A stretch of DNA of 64,000 nucleotides from Flavobacterium lipolyticum (GTDB taxonomy: Bacteria > Bacteroidota > Bacteroidia > Flavobacteriales > Flavobacteriaceae), in assembly GCF_020905335.1 (NCBI RefSeq), contig NZ_JAJJMN010000002.1:186001-250000 (forward strand). The letters are read 5' to 3'. Of the stretch, positions 33,130-43,327 are shown one piece after another. The translations under genes were made by a program, and so were the position numbers. The stretch's first letter is position 1. Each line of letters opens with the position of its first letter. Under the pieces are notes generated by a model that saw nothing but the letters and a program-made list of their open reading frames with translations, ran no database searches and was not told the DNA's origin.

Positions 33130-34536
33130 ATGTTTAAATCAGTTTTAATGGCAGCTACAACAGCTTTCACGATGCTGTCTTGTGGAAAGCAGGCTTTAAC
33201 TGTTTCTGAAGCTGATCCCTGGAAAAACAAAGACCTAATTGTAAAAAGTATCTCTAAAACCCGTTTTTTAGATAAGACCTATAATGTTAATGATTTTGGA
33301 GCAGTCGCTGATGGAAAGACATTAAATACACTGGCCTTTGAAAAAGCAATAAAAGCATGTGCTCAAAATGGCGGAGGAAAAGTGTTGATTCCTGATGGAA
33401 AATATGTAACAGGCGCCATACATTTAGAGAATAATGTAAACCTGCATTTGGATGATCATGCGGAAGTCCTTTTTAGCATCGATCCAAAAGAGTATCCTAT
33501 AGTTCATACCTCCTTTGAAGGAACAGAACTGATGAATTATTCGCCGCTTATTTACGCCAAAAACAAAACCAATATAGCCATTACCGGAAAAGGAACTCTA
33601 AACGGACAGGCAGATGCTACGAACTGGTGGATTTGGTCCGGTGGTAAAGATTATGGCTGGAAAAAAGGAATCCCTTCGCAAAATGATCCTCAAAATCGTG
33701 CCGTTTTGATCGATATGGCCGAAAAGGGAGTTCCGGTAAAAGAAAGAAATTTTGGTGAGGGACGCTATCTGAGACCTAATTTTATGGAGTTTTTTGAATG
33801 CAGTACCGTTTTGGTTAAAGATGTTACCATTATAAATGCTCCCTTTTGGATTTTACATCCTTTAAAATCAAACGACATTATCATTGACGGAGTTACCGTA
33901 AACAGTCATGGTCCTAATAATGACGGTTGTGATCCTGAATATTCGCAAAATGTACTTATTAAGAATTGTACCTTTAATACTGGTGACGATTGTATCGCGA
34001 TCAAAGCAGGTCGCGATGGCGATGGACGACGAGTAGCAATTCCAAGTAAAAATATTATCGTTCAGAACTGTAAAATGATTGACGGTCATGGCGGAGTAGT
34101 TATTGGAAGTGAAATATCGGCGGGTGTCAATACTGTTTTTGTAGAAGACTGCGTCATGGACAGTCCAAATTTGGATCGTGCCATCCGAATCAAGACCAAT
34201 TCAAAAAGAGGCGGAGTCATTGAAAATGTATTCGTTCGAAACCTTGAAGTAGGTACTGTGAAAGAATGTGTTTTAAAATTAAATATGTTTTATAATGTTT
34301 ACGGTTCACAAACCGGCAATTTTATTCCAACCATCAGAAATATCAGCCTGGAAAATATAAACGTCAAAAATGGAGGGAAATATGGAGTATGGGCAGAAGG
34401 CTATGAGCAATCTCCGGTAGAAAATATTACCCTTAAAAATGTAGTCATTCAAAAAGTAGATTCAGCACATTTGCTTAAAAATGTAAAGAACATACAATTT
34501 ATTAATACCTATATCAATGAAAAAAAAGTAGAATAA
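33130..34536 (+). CDS. GH28 polygalacturonase-like lipoprotein
   Basis: 468 residues, parallel beta-helix. The lipobox AFTMLSC (Cys16) requires the start at 33130 rather than the in-frame ATG at 33109. GH28 signature residues are all present: NND at 263-265, DD at 286-287, GHG at 319-321 and RIK at 353-355. It probably hydrolyses galacturonan or oligogalacturonides at the cell surface or in the periplasm. It is the first gene of the operon containing susC/susD, right after the LacI operator. Confidence 0.94.
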   Translation: MFKSVLMAATTAFTMLSCGKQALTVSEADPWKNKDLIVKSISKTRFLDKTYNVNDFGAVADGKTLNTLAFEKAIKACAQNGGGKVLIPDGKYVTGAIHLENNVNLHLDDHAEVLFSIDPKEYPIVHTSFEGTELMNYSPLIYAKNKTNIAITGKGTLNGQADATNWWIWSGGKDYGWKKGIPSQNDPQNRAVLIDMAEKGVPVKERNFGEGRYLRPNFMEFFECSTVLVKDVTIINAPFWILHPLKSNDIIIDGVTVNSHGPNNDGCDPEYSQNVLIKNCTFNTGDDCIAIKAGRDGDGRRVAIPSKNIIVQNCKMIDGHGGVVIGSEISAGVNTVFVEDCVMDSPNLDRAIRIKTNSKRGGVIENVFVRNLEVGTVKECVLKLNMFYNVYGSQTGNFIPTIRNISLENINVKNGGKYGVWAEGYEQSPVENITLKNVVIQKVDSAHLLKNVKNIQFINTYINEKKVE

Positions 34537-34582
34537 CTTACGAATTAAAAACTATCAATTAACCAAACCATTTTAAAAAACT

Positions 34583-37500
34583 ATGAATACCAAAGAACTA
34601 TTAAAGAAAAAAATAAAATACAGTCTTGTATTTTTATTTTTCCTGAATTTTTTGTTGAGCAGTGCAACTTATGCGCAATCGACTATAGTGGAGGGGAAAA
34701 TTACAGATGCTGCGGGATTATCATTACCTGGTGTAAACATTCAGGAAAAGGGAACTAAAAACGGAACCTCTACAGATTTTGAAGGAAGTTTTAAATTGAA
34801 TGTGACTAATAATAAAGCGATTTTAATTGTGAGTTATTTAGGCTTTCAGACACAAGAAGTAAGTATTGCAGGAAAATCGAAAGTGAATGTGAGCCTGGCG
34901 GAACAATCCAATTCGCTAAATGAAGTAGTGGTTGTAGGATATGGTACCGCAAAGAAAACAGACCTTACCGGAGCAGTCAATACTTTGTCGGCAGCTAAAA
35001 TTACCGAAAGAAACGTTACCAATCCGATGGAAGCCATTCAGGGAGGTATTGCGGGAGTTCAGGTAACTTCAAACAGTGGTCGTATTGGTGACGGTTTTAA
35101 CGTTGTGATCAGAGGAACAAACTCAATCAATAAAGACGGTTCTAAACCTCTTTTTGTCGTGGATGGCGTACCAACAGATAATATTGACTTCCTGAATCCG
35201 CAGGACATTGCGAGAATGGACGTATTGAAAGATGCCTCTTCTGCTGCCATCTATGGTTCCAGAGGAGGAAGCGGGGTTATTATTGTAACGACCAAAAGCG
35301 GAACAAGTGCTAAGTCTGGCGTTACCGTTACTTTTGACAGCTCTTACGGTAACAAAGAGGCAGTAAGATTACCAAAATTAATGAGTCCTGAAAAATGGTG
35401 GTATTATCACCAATCGGCATTTTTGGCAACTACTATTTCAGCAACCAATCCAACCTATAATGATGTTGATGCTTCAGAATTGAATGCTGCTGTGGGACAG
35501 GCTGGTACAAACCCTGTGTTATTTCAGAGAGTGGCTAAGAATCAAAGCTACAACTGGCAGGATGCAGTTCTTAAAGGAGGAATGATGCAAAACAATTACT
35601 TAAATGTTTCCGGTCGTGCCGATAACGGACTGTCCTACAACATTGGTCTTGGAGCTCAGAAAGAAACGGGAGTAATTGATAATGAAGGAATTGATAAATA
35701 CAATTTTAAAGCAGGTTTGAATCATAAAATAAACGACAAAATTTCATTTGGAGTTAATCTTACTATTTCTAAAACCTCTGAACAGCTAGGGAGTCCAACA
35801 GCCATGCAGGAAGCTTTCAGACAAAATCCATATACTTCGCCTTGGGCAATAGATGCAGCCGGTAATGAAATTGTTGGAACTTATGCACAACAACCGGGTA
35901 CATTGAGATATCCTAACGGAAATTTAGCGATTAACAAAACAGGTTCTTACAATCCGCTTTTAGAAATTGCAAATTCAACAGACGAAATAGAAAGATTTAC
36001 TACCCTTGGGAATATCTTCGGAGAGTATAAAATCAACAGCTGGCTATCGTTTCGTTCTACTTTTTCAGCAGGAAAAATGGACGCGAGAGAAGGAAGATCA
36101 TTTGGCGCGCAAACTGATTTTGGTCTTAAAAATAAAAGTTTACCATCCGGTGACGTAACCAATGTGAACAATTTTAATTATACGTGGGACAATCAGTTTA
36201 ACATCAATTACACGTTGAATAAAGACCATGTTTTTAGCTTTTTAGGTCTTCAGAGTTTCTATTCTAATACTACCGAAACGTACTTTGCAGCGTCAAGAGA
36301 AAACCCTTTTGAAACCAGTTTTTACAATTTAGGTTCAGGAGTTCAGTCGACTTACTCCTTGACACCATCAAGCGGTACTATTGCCTTAATTCCTTCAGGC
36401 GTGTTCAGTCCGTACTCTAAAAACACTTTAGAATCGTATGCTGCCCGTTTCAATTATGCCTATCAGGGACGTTACTTGCTAACCGCTTCGGTACGTTATG
36501 ACGGATCGTCTGTTTTGGCTGAAAATAATAAATGGACTGCTTTCCCTTCTGTAGCTTTAGGATGGAATGTTCATGAAGAAGGATTTATGAAAAAATTAGA
36601 TTTCGTTTCTAATTTTAAATTAAGAGGAAGTATTGGTTATACAGGAAACGATAACGTAAGTCCGTATTCCAGTTTAAGTGTTTTGAAAAATCCTGCTTAC
36701 TATGATTACAATGGTACCATTGCCAATGGGTTTACCGCTTCAAGTTTAGGAAACACGAATCTGACCTGGGAGAAAACAAAAGAGGTGAATTTAGGTTTGG
36801 ATTTCGGATTTGTTCACAATAGAATTTCAGGTAGTGTAGACGTTTACAATCGTTTGTCTAAAGATTTATTGTTTCAACAAGCCCTTCCGTTAGAAATCGG
36901 AGTCCCAACTATTACTTCTAATGTAGGTTCTATCAGAAACAAAGGTATTGAGGTGGCGCTGGTTACTAAAAACATTCAGACTAAAAATGTTACTTGGGAG
37001 ACGAGCTTCACTTTTACTAAAAACGTAAACAAACTGGAGTCTATTTATGGTCAGGATCAGGTAAGTGATGTTGGAAATAATTTATTTATCGGAGAAAATG
37101 TCCATTCGTACTACAACTATGTTTTTGATGGAGTTTGGCAGGAAAGTGAAGCGGCGCAAGCCCTTTCTTACGGTCAGAAACCGGGAGAAGCAAAAGTAAA
37201 AGATTTGAATAACGATGGAAAAATTGACGCGAATAACGACAGAGCTATTTTAGGAAACTACGATCCTAAATGGTCCGGAAGTTTCTCTACTACTTTGAAA
37301 GTAAAACAATTTGATTTGTCAATGTCGTTAATCACCAATCAGGGAATGACTGTTTTTAGCGGATTCCACGACAACTTTGCAGATGTTACCGATAGAGGAC
37401 GTCAAAAATTAGATCTTGGAGACTGGTATATTCCGGCTAATGGGGCAGGTCTGGCGGCTCAGTATTCCAATACAAATCCGTTACCACGTGGAGCAGGGGT

Positions 37501-37759
37501 TTATTATGATACTAATAACGTAGCATTTTACAAAGACGCTTCATTTGTAAAAATTCAAAACATCGCTTTTGGGTATAGTTTTGATCAGGATTTAGTGAGC
37601 AAATTGAAAATTAAAAGTTTAAGACTTTATGTGAATGTGTTGAATCCTTTTGTATTTACCAATTACGAAGGATATGACCCTGAATGGGCAACTGCAGCAT
37701 TAGCAGTGAATCGTGTTGCAACAAGGACTGTTCAGATGGGATTAAGTTTAAAATTTTAA
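34583..37759 (+). CDS. SusC-like TonB-dependent outer-membrane transporter
   Basis: 1058 residues. After the signal peptide comes the carboxypeptidase-like regulatory domain (IVEGKITDAAGLSLPGVNIQ... to ~ residue 100), a TonB-box-like segment and VVVGYGTAKKTDLTGAV, then the plug with DGVPTDNIDFLNPQDIARM and VLKDASSAAIYGSRGG, and a 22-strand barrel ending in VQMGLSLKF. It imports oligogalacturonides across the outer membrane, energised by TonB. There is no N-terminal signalling (STN) domain, consistent with control by LacI rather than an anti-sigma system. SusD starts 10 bp later. Confidence 0.97.
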   Translation: MNTKELLKKKIKYSLVFLFFLNFLLSSATYAQSTIVEGKITDAAGLSLPGVNIQEKGTKNGTSTDFEGSFKLNVTNNKAILIVSYLGFQTQEVSIAGKSKVNVSLAEQSNSLNEVVVVGYGTAKKTDLTGAVNTLSAAKITERNVTNPMEAIQGGIAGVQVTSNSGRIGDGFNVVIRGTNSINKDGSKPLFVVDGVPTDNIDFLNPQDIARMDVLKDASSAAIYGSRGGSGVIIVTTKSGTSAKSGVTVTFDSSYGNKEAVRLPKLMSPEKWWYYHQSAFLATTISATNPTYNDVDASELNAAVGQAGTNPVLFQRVAKNQSYNWQDAVLKGGMMQNNYLNVSGRADNGLSYNIGLGAQKETGVIDNEGIDKYNFKAGLNHKINDKISFGVNLTISKTSEQLGSPTAMQEAFRQNPYTSPWAIDAAGNEIVGTYAQQPGTLRYPNGNLAINKTGSYNPLLEIANSTDEIERFTTLGNIFGEYKINSWLSFRSTFSAGKMDAREGRSFGAQTDFGLKNKSLPSGDVTNVNNFNYTWDNQFNINYTLNKDHVFSFLGLQSFYSNTTETYFAASRENPFETSFYNLGSGVQSTYSLTPSSGTIALIPSGVFSPYSKNTLESYAARFNYAYQGRYLLTASVRYDGSSVLAENNKWTAFPSVALGWNVHEEGFMKKLDFVSNFKLRGSIGYTGNDNVSPYSSLSVLKNPAYYDYNGTIANGFTASSLGNTNLTWEKTKEVNLGLDFGFVHNRISGSVDVYNRLSKDLLFQQALPLEIGVPTITSNVGSIRNKGIEVALVTKNIQTKNVTWETSFTFTKNVNKLESIYGQDQVSDVGNNLFIGENVHSYYNYVFDGVWQESEAAQALSYGQKPGEAKVKDLNNDGKIDANNDRAILGNYDPKWSGSFSTTLKVKQFDLSMSLITNQGMTVFSGFHDNFADVTDRGRQKLDLGDWYIPANGAGLAAQYSNTNPLPRGAGVYYDTNNVAFYKDASFVKIQNIAFGYSFDQDLVSKLKIKSLRLYVNVLNPFVFTNYEGYDPEWATAALAVNRVATRTVQMGLSLKF

Positions 37760-37769
37760 ATTAAGAAAA

Positions 37770-39461
37770 ATGAAAAAAATAGTAGTAGTTATAGCAATAC
37801 TGGCGACGACATTCAATTCGTGCTCCAATTTTATCGAAGAAGACAACCGTGCCTTTGGATCGGCAGAACAATATTTTCTTACTGCTCCCGGGTTTGAGTC
37901 ATTGGTCAACACCAATTACGCCACTCTAAAAGATATATACGGCGGTGATCCGTGGCTGTTTGAAGCAGGTACCGATATGTACTCTGAAGGAAGAAATCAG
38001 GAACCGGAAGGATTGGCTAAATATTTAACCCTTTCTTCTTCGTCAGCCGGAGTAGATTTATTGTACAGAACCTGTTACATGGCCATTCAGCAAGCCAACA
38101 AAGGATTGTATTATTCAACCCTTACCGAAAAAGCAAGTACGATAGATACAAGAGTAGGGGAACTGAAATTTTTAAGAGCAAATGCTTATTTCCTTTTGGT
38201 TCAGACTTACGGAGGTGTTCCGATTGTACTAGAGAACATTAATACTGCTGTTACCTCTTTCGATAGAAATTCAGCAGAAGAAGTATACACACAAATTTTA
38301 AAAGACCTTAACGAAGCGCTTCCGGCAGTGGGTACAGGGACTTATACAGGAAGAGTGAATAAAAGAGCCGTTCAGGATTTATTAGCAAAAGTATATTTGA
38401 CTAAAGGTTACGAAACTTTTGGAACACCGGCAGATTTTACTACCGCAGCTTCTTTAGCAGATCAGGTAATTGCCGGACAAGCACTTAATGTATCTTTTGC
38501 AGATGTGGTAAAACCGGGGAACGAGATGAACGCCGAAACCATTTTCTCCGTTCAGTTTTCAGTAGCTTCAAATGCTACAGGAGTAACAGCTTTGGGAAGT
38601 TCACAAAATTATTGGTTTAGCTCGTATTTAGGCGCAGCGGCAGCAGGTAACCCATATCCAAACAGAAGTTACACACTTTGTCCTACAGCTTACGCATTAT
38701 CATTGTATGAGCAGGGTGATAAACGTTGGGAAAACACCTTCATGACCGAAATCTACAGCCGATACTACGATTTTTATACCGTAACGGATAAAACAGCTTT
38801 GAAAATTACAGATTTTTACGAGCCACGCTGGTTTACTTTAGCCGACAGAGCGGCCTGGAATACCGCTAATGCTTCAAGAAAAGCCAATGCAGCAACTTTC
38901 AGATATCACAATTGGGGAACCTATTCTTCGGCTGCCCCTTCAGGTGGTGATTACAACCTGATTCCGGTTCGTAAATTCGACGATCCAAATGCACCATACA
39001 GTGGTGCCACCAGTGCAAATTATAACTCAACACCTATCACACCGGCAACAAACAGAAGCAGTACCCGTGATTTTATTGTAGCAAGGCTGGGAGAAACCTA
39101 TCTGGTTGCCGCCGAAGCTTACTTTAAAGCAGGTCAGCCAGCTACAGCTCTAACACGTTTGAATGAAGTAAGAAGAAGAGCAGGAGGAGGAGTTGTAGGA
39201 GCAATTCCGGTAATGACGACTATTGATATCAACACCATATTAGACGAGAGAGGTAGAGAACTATTAGGAGAATACCACCGTTGGTTCGATTTGAAACGTA
39301 CCGGTACATTGGTACAAAGAGCTGTTTTATACAATCCTAAAATCACCAATGCCAACGTATTTAACGGACAGAATGGTAATCTTAAAATTCTAAGACCTAT
39401 ACCACAGTCAGCATTAGATTTGAACAGAAGTAAAAATTACCCTCAAAACCCGGCTTATTAA
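37770..39461 (+). CDS. SusD-like glycan-binding lipoprotein (RagB/SusD)
   Basis: 563 residues. The lipobox FNSCSNF (Cys17) and the SusD layout are visible: an N-terminal tetratricopeptide-like helical region (ELKFLRANAYFLLVQTYGGVPIVLEN) and the conserved C-terminal block LNEVRRRAG...ILDERGRELLGEYHRWFDLKRTGTLV. It caps the SusC barrel at the cell surface and binds the pectic oligosaccharide. It pairs with the preceding gene. Confidence 0.97.
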   Translation: MKKIVVVIAILATTFNSCSNFIEEDNRAFGSAEQYFLTAPGFESLVNTNYATLKDIYGGDPWLFEAGTDMYSEGRNQEPEGLAKYLTLSSSSAGVDLLYRTCYMAIQQANKGLYYSTLTEKASTIDTRVGELKFLRANAYFLLVQTYGGVPIVLENINTAVTSFDRNSAEEVYTQILKDLNEALPAVGTGTYTGRVNKRAVQDLLAKVYLTKGYETFGTPADFTTAASLADQVIAGQALNVSFADVVKPGNEMNAETIFSVQFSVASNATGVTALGSSQNYWFSSYLGAAAAGNPYPNRSYTLCPTAYALSLYEQGDKRWENTFMTEIYSRYYDFYTVTDKTALKITDFYEPRWFTLADRAAWNTANASRKANAATFRYHNWGTYSSAAPSGGDYNLIPVRKFDDPNAPYSGATSANYNSTPITPATNRSSTRDFIVARLGETYLVAAEAYFKAGQPATALTRLNEVRRRAGGGVVGAIPVMTTIDINTILDERGRELLGEYHRWFDLKRTGTLVQRAVLYNPKITNANVFNGQNGNLKILRPIPQSALDLNRSKNYPQNPAY

Positions 39462-39522
39462 AAAGGTTTTTATGATTAGTGGTTTTAAAAATTTTGAGGT
39501 TACGTTTTTTTGAGGAAGTTAT

Positions 39523-39556
39523 AAAGGGGCCTGATCCTGAATCAGGCTCCTTTCTT
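39523..39556 (+). terminator. Hairpin after susD
   Basis: AAAGGGGCCTGAT and ATCAGGCTCCTTT pair around CCTGA. The T run is weak, so partial termination between susCD and the esterase gene is plausible. Confidence 0.6.
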
Positions 39557-39580
39557 AACGAATAAATCAGATAAGTAAAA

Positions 39581-40525
39581 ATGAAAAGAATAGGGATTGT
39601 TTTGTGGCTCTTTTCGAATATAGTTCTGGCGCAGAATCATAATACTGCAGATACTTCTTATACCGTAAATAGTACATATACTAAATTGATTAAGAAATAT
39701 CCGTTTATAAAAATAGCAGTAGCGAAAAACAGGGCAAATGTGATTCAAATGGAGAATATAATCTATCATAAGAGTCAAAACAGAGCATTACATCTCGACG
39801 CCTATTGGAACAAAACTGAAAACACAAATCCGGGAGTAATTTTGATTCACGGGGGAGGCTGGAAATCGGGGAATAAAAATCAGCTGCAGGTTTTGGGGCA
39901 GGAAATCAGTTCAAAAGGATATTCCTGTTTTGCCATAGAATACCAATTATCGCCTGAAGCAAAATATCCGCAGGCAGTTTATGATGTAAAAAATGCTATT
40001 AAATTTATAAAAGAGAATGCGAAAGAATTTCATGTAGATCCAAACAAAATTGCCGTACTTGGATGCTCTTCAGGAGGTCAGATGGCAGCCTTGATTGGTA
40101 CAACAAATAAAAATTCTGCTTTTGAAGATCCTGCGAACAAGAGTAGATTCTCAGCAAAAGTGAACGCAATTATTAATGTAGATGGAATTTTAGCATTTAA
40201 ACATCCGGAATCGGAAGAAGGAGAAATGGCTGCTTTTTGGTTAAACGGCACTTATCAGGAAAAACGGGACAACTGGGAAAAGGCATCGGCGTTAAGCCAT
40301 ACCGATAAAAACACTCCGCCAACACTGTTCATCAACAGCAGTTTTGATCGGTTTCACGCAGGCAGAGAGGATATGATTGCAATTTTAAACCAAAATAAGA
40401 TCTATAATGAGGTCAGAACAATAAAAGATTCACCCCATTCCTTTTGGTTTTTTCAGCCATGGTTTGAGGAAACGGTTCAATATACAACACAATTTTTAGA
40501 CAGAATATTTAAACAATTACAGTAA
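39581..40525 (+). CDS. Secreted alpha/beta-hydrolase esterase
   Basis: 314 residues: a signal peptide (to VLAQ, 18), oxyanion HGGGW at 90-94, nucleophile elbow GCSSGG with Ser163, acid in FINSSFDRFHAGRED, and His in DSPHSFWFF. It is the same broad family as 20219-21145. A role in pectin deacetylation or side-chain ester removal is inferred from position between susD and DUF4861. The gap to the next gene is 3 bp. Confidence 0.86.
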   Translation: MKRIGIVLWLFSNIVLAQNHNTADTSYTVNSTYTKLIKKYPFIKIAVAKNRANVIQMENIIYHKSQNRALHLDAYWNKTENTNPGVILIHGGGWKSGNKNQLQVLGQEISSKGYSCFAIEYQLSPEAKYPQAVYDVKNAIKFIKENAKEFHVDPNKIAVLGCSSGGQMAALIGTTNKNSAFEDPANKSRFSAKVNAIINVDGILAFKHPESEEGEMAAFWLNGTYQEKRDNWEKASALSHTDKNTPPTLFINSSFDRFHAGREDMIAILNQNKIYNEVRTIKDSPHSFWFFQPWFEETVQYTTQFLDRIFKQLQ

Positions 40526-40528
40526 AAA

Positions 40529-41494
40529 ATGAAAACAAAAATCACAATAGCAACCTTACTTTTAGTCGGTATTACAGCGGTTAAGGCACAGAAATATGAT
40601 ATAAAAACCGCCAAAACGTATGCCGAAATTTCTGCTAAAACAGACGGAAAATGGGAAGCCCGTAAATATATTGGAGGAACTGTATTTAAAAATGTAGACA
40701 GATTGAAACTGGCACCGGAGCATACAGACCATTCTTTTGACATTCGTTACGAAGGACCAGGCTGGGAAAGCAATCGAATAGGATATCGTTTGTACTTAGA
40801 CTGGCGAAATGCGATTGACATTTTCGGTAAAAAAACATCAGAAATTGTTTTGCCAAAAGTAGGTCAGGATAATTTTGATTCCTATCACGAGATGAGCGAT
40901 TGGGGAGCCGATATTCTAAAAGCAGGAAAGGGAATCGGGATAGGATCCATAGATCGCTACTTAAACAATGAAAAATTGCATTTCTATGAAGTAGATTCGG
41001 CTATTGCTACAGTAGTAAATAAAACCAATGAATCGGGTGTAAAAGTGCAATATTATGGATGGAAAACGGCTTCGGATAAAATTGATTTTACCTCAGTTTT
41101 GACCATTAAACCAAATGAACTGTACACGCAGCATACCATTCAGGCATCCAAAGAAATCAAAGGAATCTGTACCGGAATTGTAAAGCAGAAAAATACGGAG
41201 CTTCTTAAAAAAGAAAGCAAAAATAAAAAATGGGCTTATCTGGCTACGTATGGTCAACAATCATTAGTTCCGGACAAATTAGGAATGGCCATTTTTTATC
41301 AAATTAATACCATCGAAAATACTCCTGATACAGATTTAGATTATCTTTTAGTATTTAAGCCTACTACAAAAGCAACTTCTTTTTACTTTTTAGGCGCCTG
41401 GGAACAAGAGCCAAACGGAATTAAATCAAAAGAAGAGTTTGTGAAATATTTAGATCAAAAGTTGGAAGTATTGAATAGGAAGGGGAAGATGTAA
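40529..41494 (+). CDS. DUF4861 protein of pectin loci
   Basis: 321 residues, secreted (MKTKITIATLLLVGITAVKAQ). It contains DHSFDIRYEGPGWESNRIGYRLYLDWRNAIDIFGKK and DNFDSYHEMSDWGADILKAG, which I associate with DUF4861. That family recurs in pectin utilisation loci; its biochemical role is not established to my knowledge. The C-terminus ends right at the GAGTGAA minisatellite. Confidence 0.8.
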   Translation: MKTKITIATLLLVGITAVKAQKYDIKTAKTYAEISAKTDGKWEARKYIGGTVFKNVDRLKLAPEHTDHSFDIRYEGPGWESNRIGYRLYLDWRNAIDIFGKKTSEIVLPKVGQDNFDSYHEMSDWGADILKAGKGIGIGSIDRYLNNEKLHFYEVDSAIATVVNKTNESGVKVQYYGWKTASDKIDFTSVLTIKPNELYTQHTIQASKEIKGICTGIVKQKNTELLKKESKNKKWAYLATYGQQSLVPDKLGMAIFYQINTIENTPDTDLDYLLVFKPTTKATSFYFLGAWEQEPNGIKSKEEFVKYLDQKLEVLNRKGKM

Positions 41495-41957
41495 AAGAGT
41501 GAAGAGTGATGAGTGAAGAGTGATGAGTGAAGAGTGATGGGTGAAGGGTGAAGGGTGAAGAGTGAAGAGTGAAGAGTGAAGAGTGAAGAGTGAAGAGTGA
41601 AGAGTGAAGAGTGAAGAGTGAAGAGTGAAGAGTGAAGAGTGAAGAGTGAAGAGTGAAGAGTGAAGAGTGAAGAGTGAAGAGTGAAGAGTGAAGAGTGAAG
41701 AGTGAAGAGTGAAGAGTGATGAGTGAAGAGTGATGAGTGATGAGTGATGAGTGAAGAGTGAAGAGTGAAGAGTGAAGAGTGAAGAGTGAAGAGTGAAGAG
41801 TGAAGAGTGAAGAGTGAAGAGTGAAGAGTGATGAGTGAAGAGTGAAGAGTGATGAGTGAAGAGTGAAGAGTGAAGAGTGAAGAGTGAAGAGTGAAGAGTG
41901 AAGAGTGAAGAGTGAAGAGTGAAGAGTGAAGAGTGATGAGTGATGAGTAAAGAGTAA
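41495..41957. repeat. Heptamer minisatellite (GAGTGAA), about 65 copies
   Basis: About 460 bp of 7-bp GAGTGAA units with scattered GAGTGAT variants, beginning at the stop of the DUF4861 gene. All frames stay open through long stretches (for example SLFTLHS repeats on the minus strand), but these are artefacts of the repeat. It is the longest of five minisatellite tracts in the window. Confidence 0.95.
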
Positions 41958-41967
41958 AGTGTGTCAG

Positions 41968-42076
41968 AGATTAAAAGGATTAAAAAATCTGCATATTCTG
42001 CATGATCTGCGAGAGAAAAAGATATTCGTAATTTAATACACAAGTTAACCTAATCCATTTTAATCTGTGGCAAAAA
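41968..42076. repeat. Dispersed repeat arm (ATCTGC / ATCTGTGGC phrase)
   Basis: Contains 'aaaatctgcatattctgc', 'atgatctgcgagagaaaa' and 'ttttaatctgtggcaaaaa', related to 13908-14020 and 26461-26490. It runs up to the GH105 gene, creating a false GTG start at 42067. Confidence 0.65.
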
Positions 42077-42102
42077 AGGCCAACTACCAGAATGTTAGTT
42101 TT

Positions 42103-43305
42103 ATGCTTAAACCGACTTTTATAAAAACCAATTGGATTGTTTTACTGTTGATTTTCAGTAGTAAAACAATGGCGCAGACGACTGAAAATTGCGTCTTACC
42201 TGACAATTTAAAGTGGACACAGAGAACAGCGCTTACAATTATAGATAAATATCCAAAGGCCTGGCAGATCGACGGCACTGAAAAGCCAAAATGGGATTAT
42301 AAAATGGGATTTGTTTTGTTTGCTTTTGAAAAATTATATCAGAAAACAAATGATAAAAAATATTTCAGTTATATCAAAGAATATGCAGATGAACTGATTG
42401 ATGCCAATGGAAAGATCGCGAAGTATGATAAGAACGAATACAATATTGATTGTGCCAACCCGGGCAAACTGTTGTTCGGACTTTACGACGAAACTAAGGA
42501 CAAACGTTATTTAGAAGTACTACGGGAGCTCCGGGATCAGTTAGACCATCAGCCCAGAACCGCAAGTGGAGGATTCTGGCACAAGCAAATTTATCCCAAT
42601 CAAATGTGGATTGATGGTTTGTACATGGCCGAGCCTTTTTACACTCAATACACGGTGAAATTTGAAAATGGTAAAGCTTTGAACGATATTGCCAAACAAT
42701 TTGAATTGGTGCACGATCATTTGACAGATAAAAATACAGGCTTGGTTTATCAGGCTTGGGACGAGAGTAAGGAAATAGCTTGGGCAAATCCGCAAACGGG
42801 GACTTCGCCAACCATCTGGGGACGTGGTATAGGCTGGTACATGATGGCTTTGGTTGAAACATTGGAATACTATCCAAAAACACACCCCAAGTACAAAGTG
42901 CTAAAGGAATACCTGAATCAAATCGCCAAAACTGCCGTACAGCATAAAAGCACATCTGGTTTATGGTATCAGATTGCTGATAAGCCCGAAATAAATGGGA
43001 ATTTTTTAGAAGCATCATCGTCAGCCATGATTATTTATGCTTTAGCAAAAGGAACAAATAAAGGATATTTGAGTTCAGTCTATAAAAAGACAGCGCAAAA
43101 GTCATTTGAATCCTACGCAAAAGAATTTGTGACTACTGACGATCAGGGCCATATTGTGATTTCAAAGGTATCTTCGAATGTGGGTTTAGGAGGAAAACCA
43201 TTTCGAGACGGATCAAATGAATATTATATCAAAAGTAAGGCAAAGGACAACAGTTCACCGGCTCTTGCTGCATTTTTGCTGAGCGCATTAGAATTAGATA
43301 AATAG
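42103..43305 (+). CDS. GH105 unsaturated uronyl hydrolase, copy 1
   Basis: 400 residues with signal peptide (MLKPTFIKTNWIVLLLIFSSKTMAQ). The start is ATG 42103, since the upstream GTG lies inside a dispersed repeat. The (alpha/alpha)6 fold of YteR/YesR type is indicated by ARTASGGFWHKQIYPNQMWIDGLYMAEPF (catalytic Asp in MWIDG) and GRGIGWYMMALVETL. It releases unsaturated galacturonate from lyase-made oligosaccharides, feeding KduI. A close paralog follows 22 bp later. Confidence 0.93.
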   Translation: MLKPTFIKTNWIVLLLIFSSKTMAQTTENCVLPDNLKWTQRTALTIIDKYPKAWQIDGTEKPKWDYKMGFVLFAFEKLYQKTNDKKYFSYIKEYADELIDANGKIAKYDKNEYNIDCANPGKLLFGLYDETKDKRYLEVLRELRDQLDHQPRTASGGFWHKQIYPNQMWIDGLYMAEPFYTQYTVKFENGKALNDIAKQFELVHDHLTDKNTGLVYQAWDESKEIAWANPQTGTSPTIWGRGIGWYMMALVETLEYYPKTHPKYKVLKEYLNQIAKTAVQHKSTSGLWYQIADKPEINGNFLEASSSAMIIYALAKGTNKGYLSSVYKKTAQKSFESYAKEFVTTDDQGHIVISKVSSNVGLGGKPFRDGSNEYYIKSKAKDNSSPALAAFLLSALELDK

Positions 43306-43327
43306 TAGAATTTAAAATAAAGTATAA

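Noticed and set aside
41450..42043. Long minus-strand frame encoding SLFTLHS repeats
   Set aside because: It is an open frame created by the 7-bp GAGTGAA minisatellite; repeat length not divisible by 3 keeps all frames open. No start region or family.
42494..43018. 174-codon minus-strand frame inside GH105 copy 1
   Set aside because: Antisense shadow of a confidently assigned GH105 enzyme.
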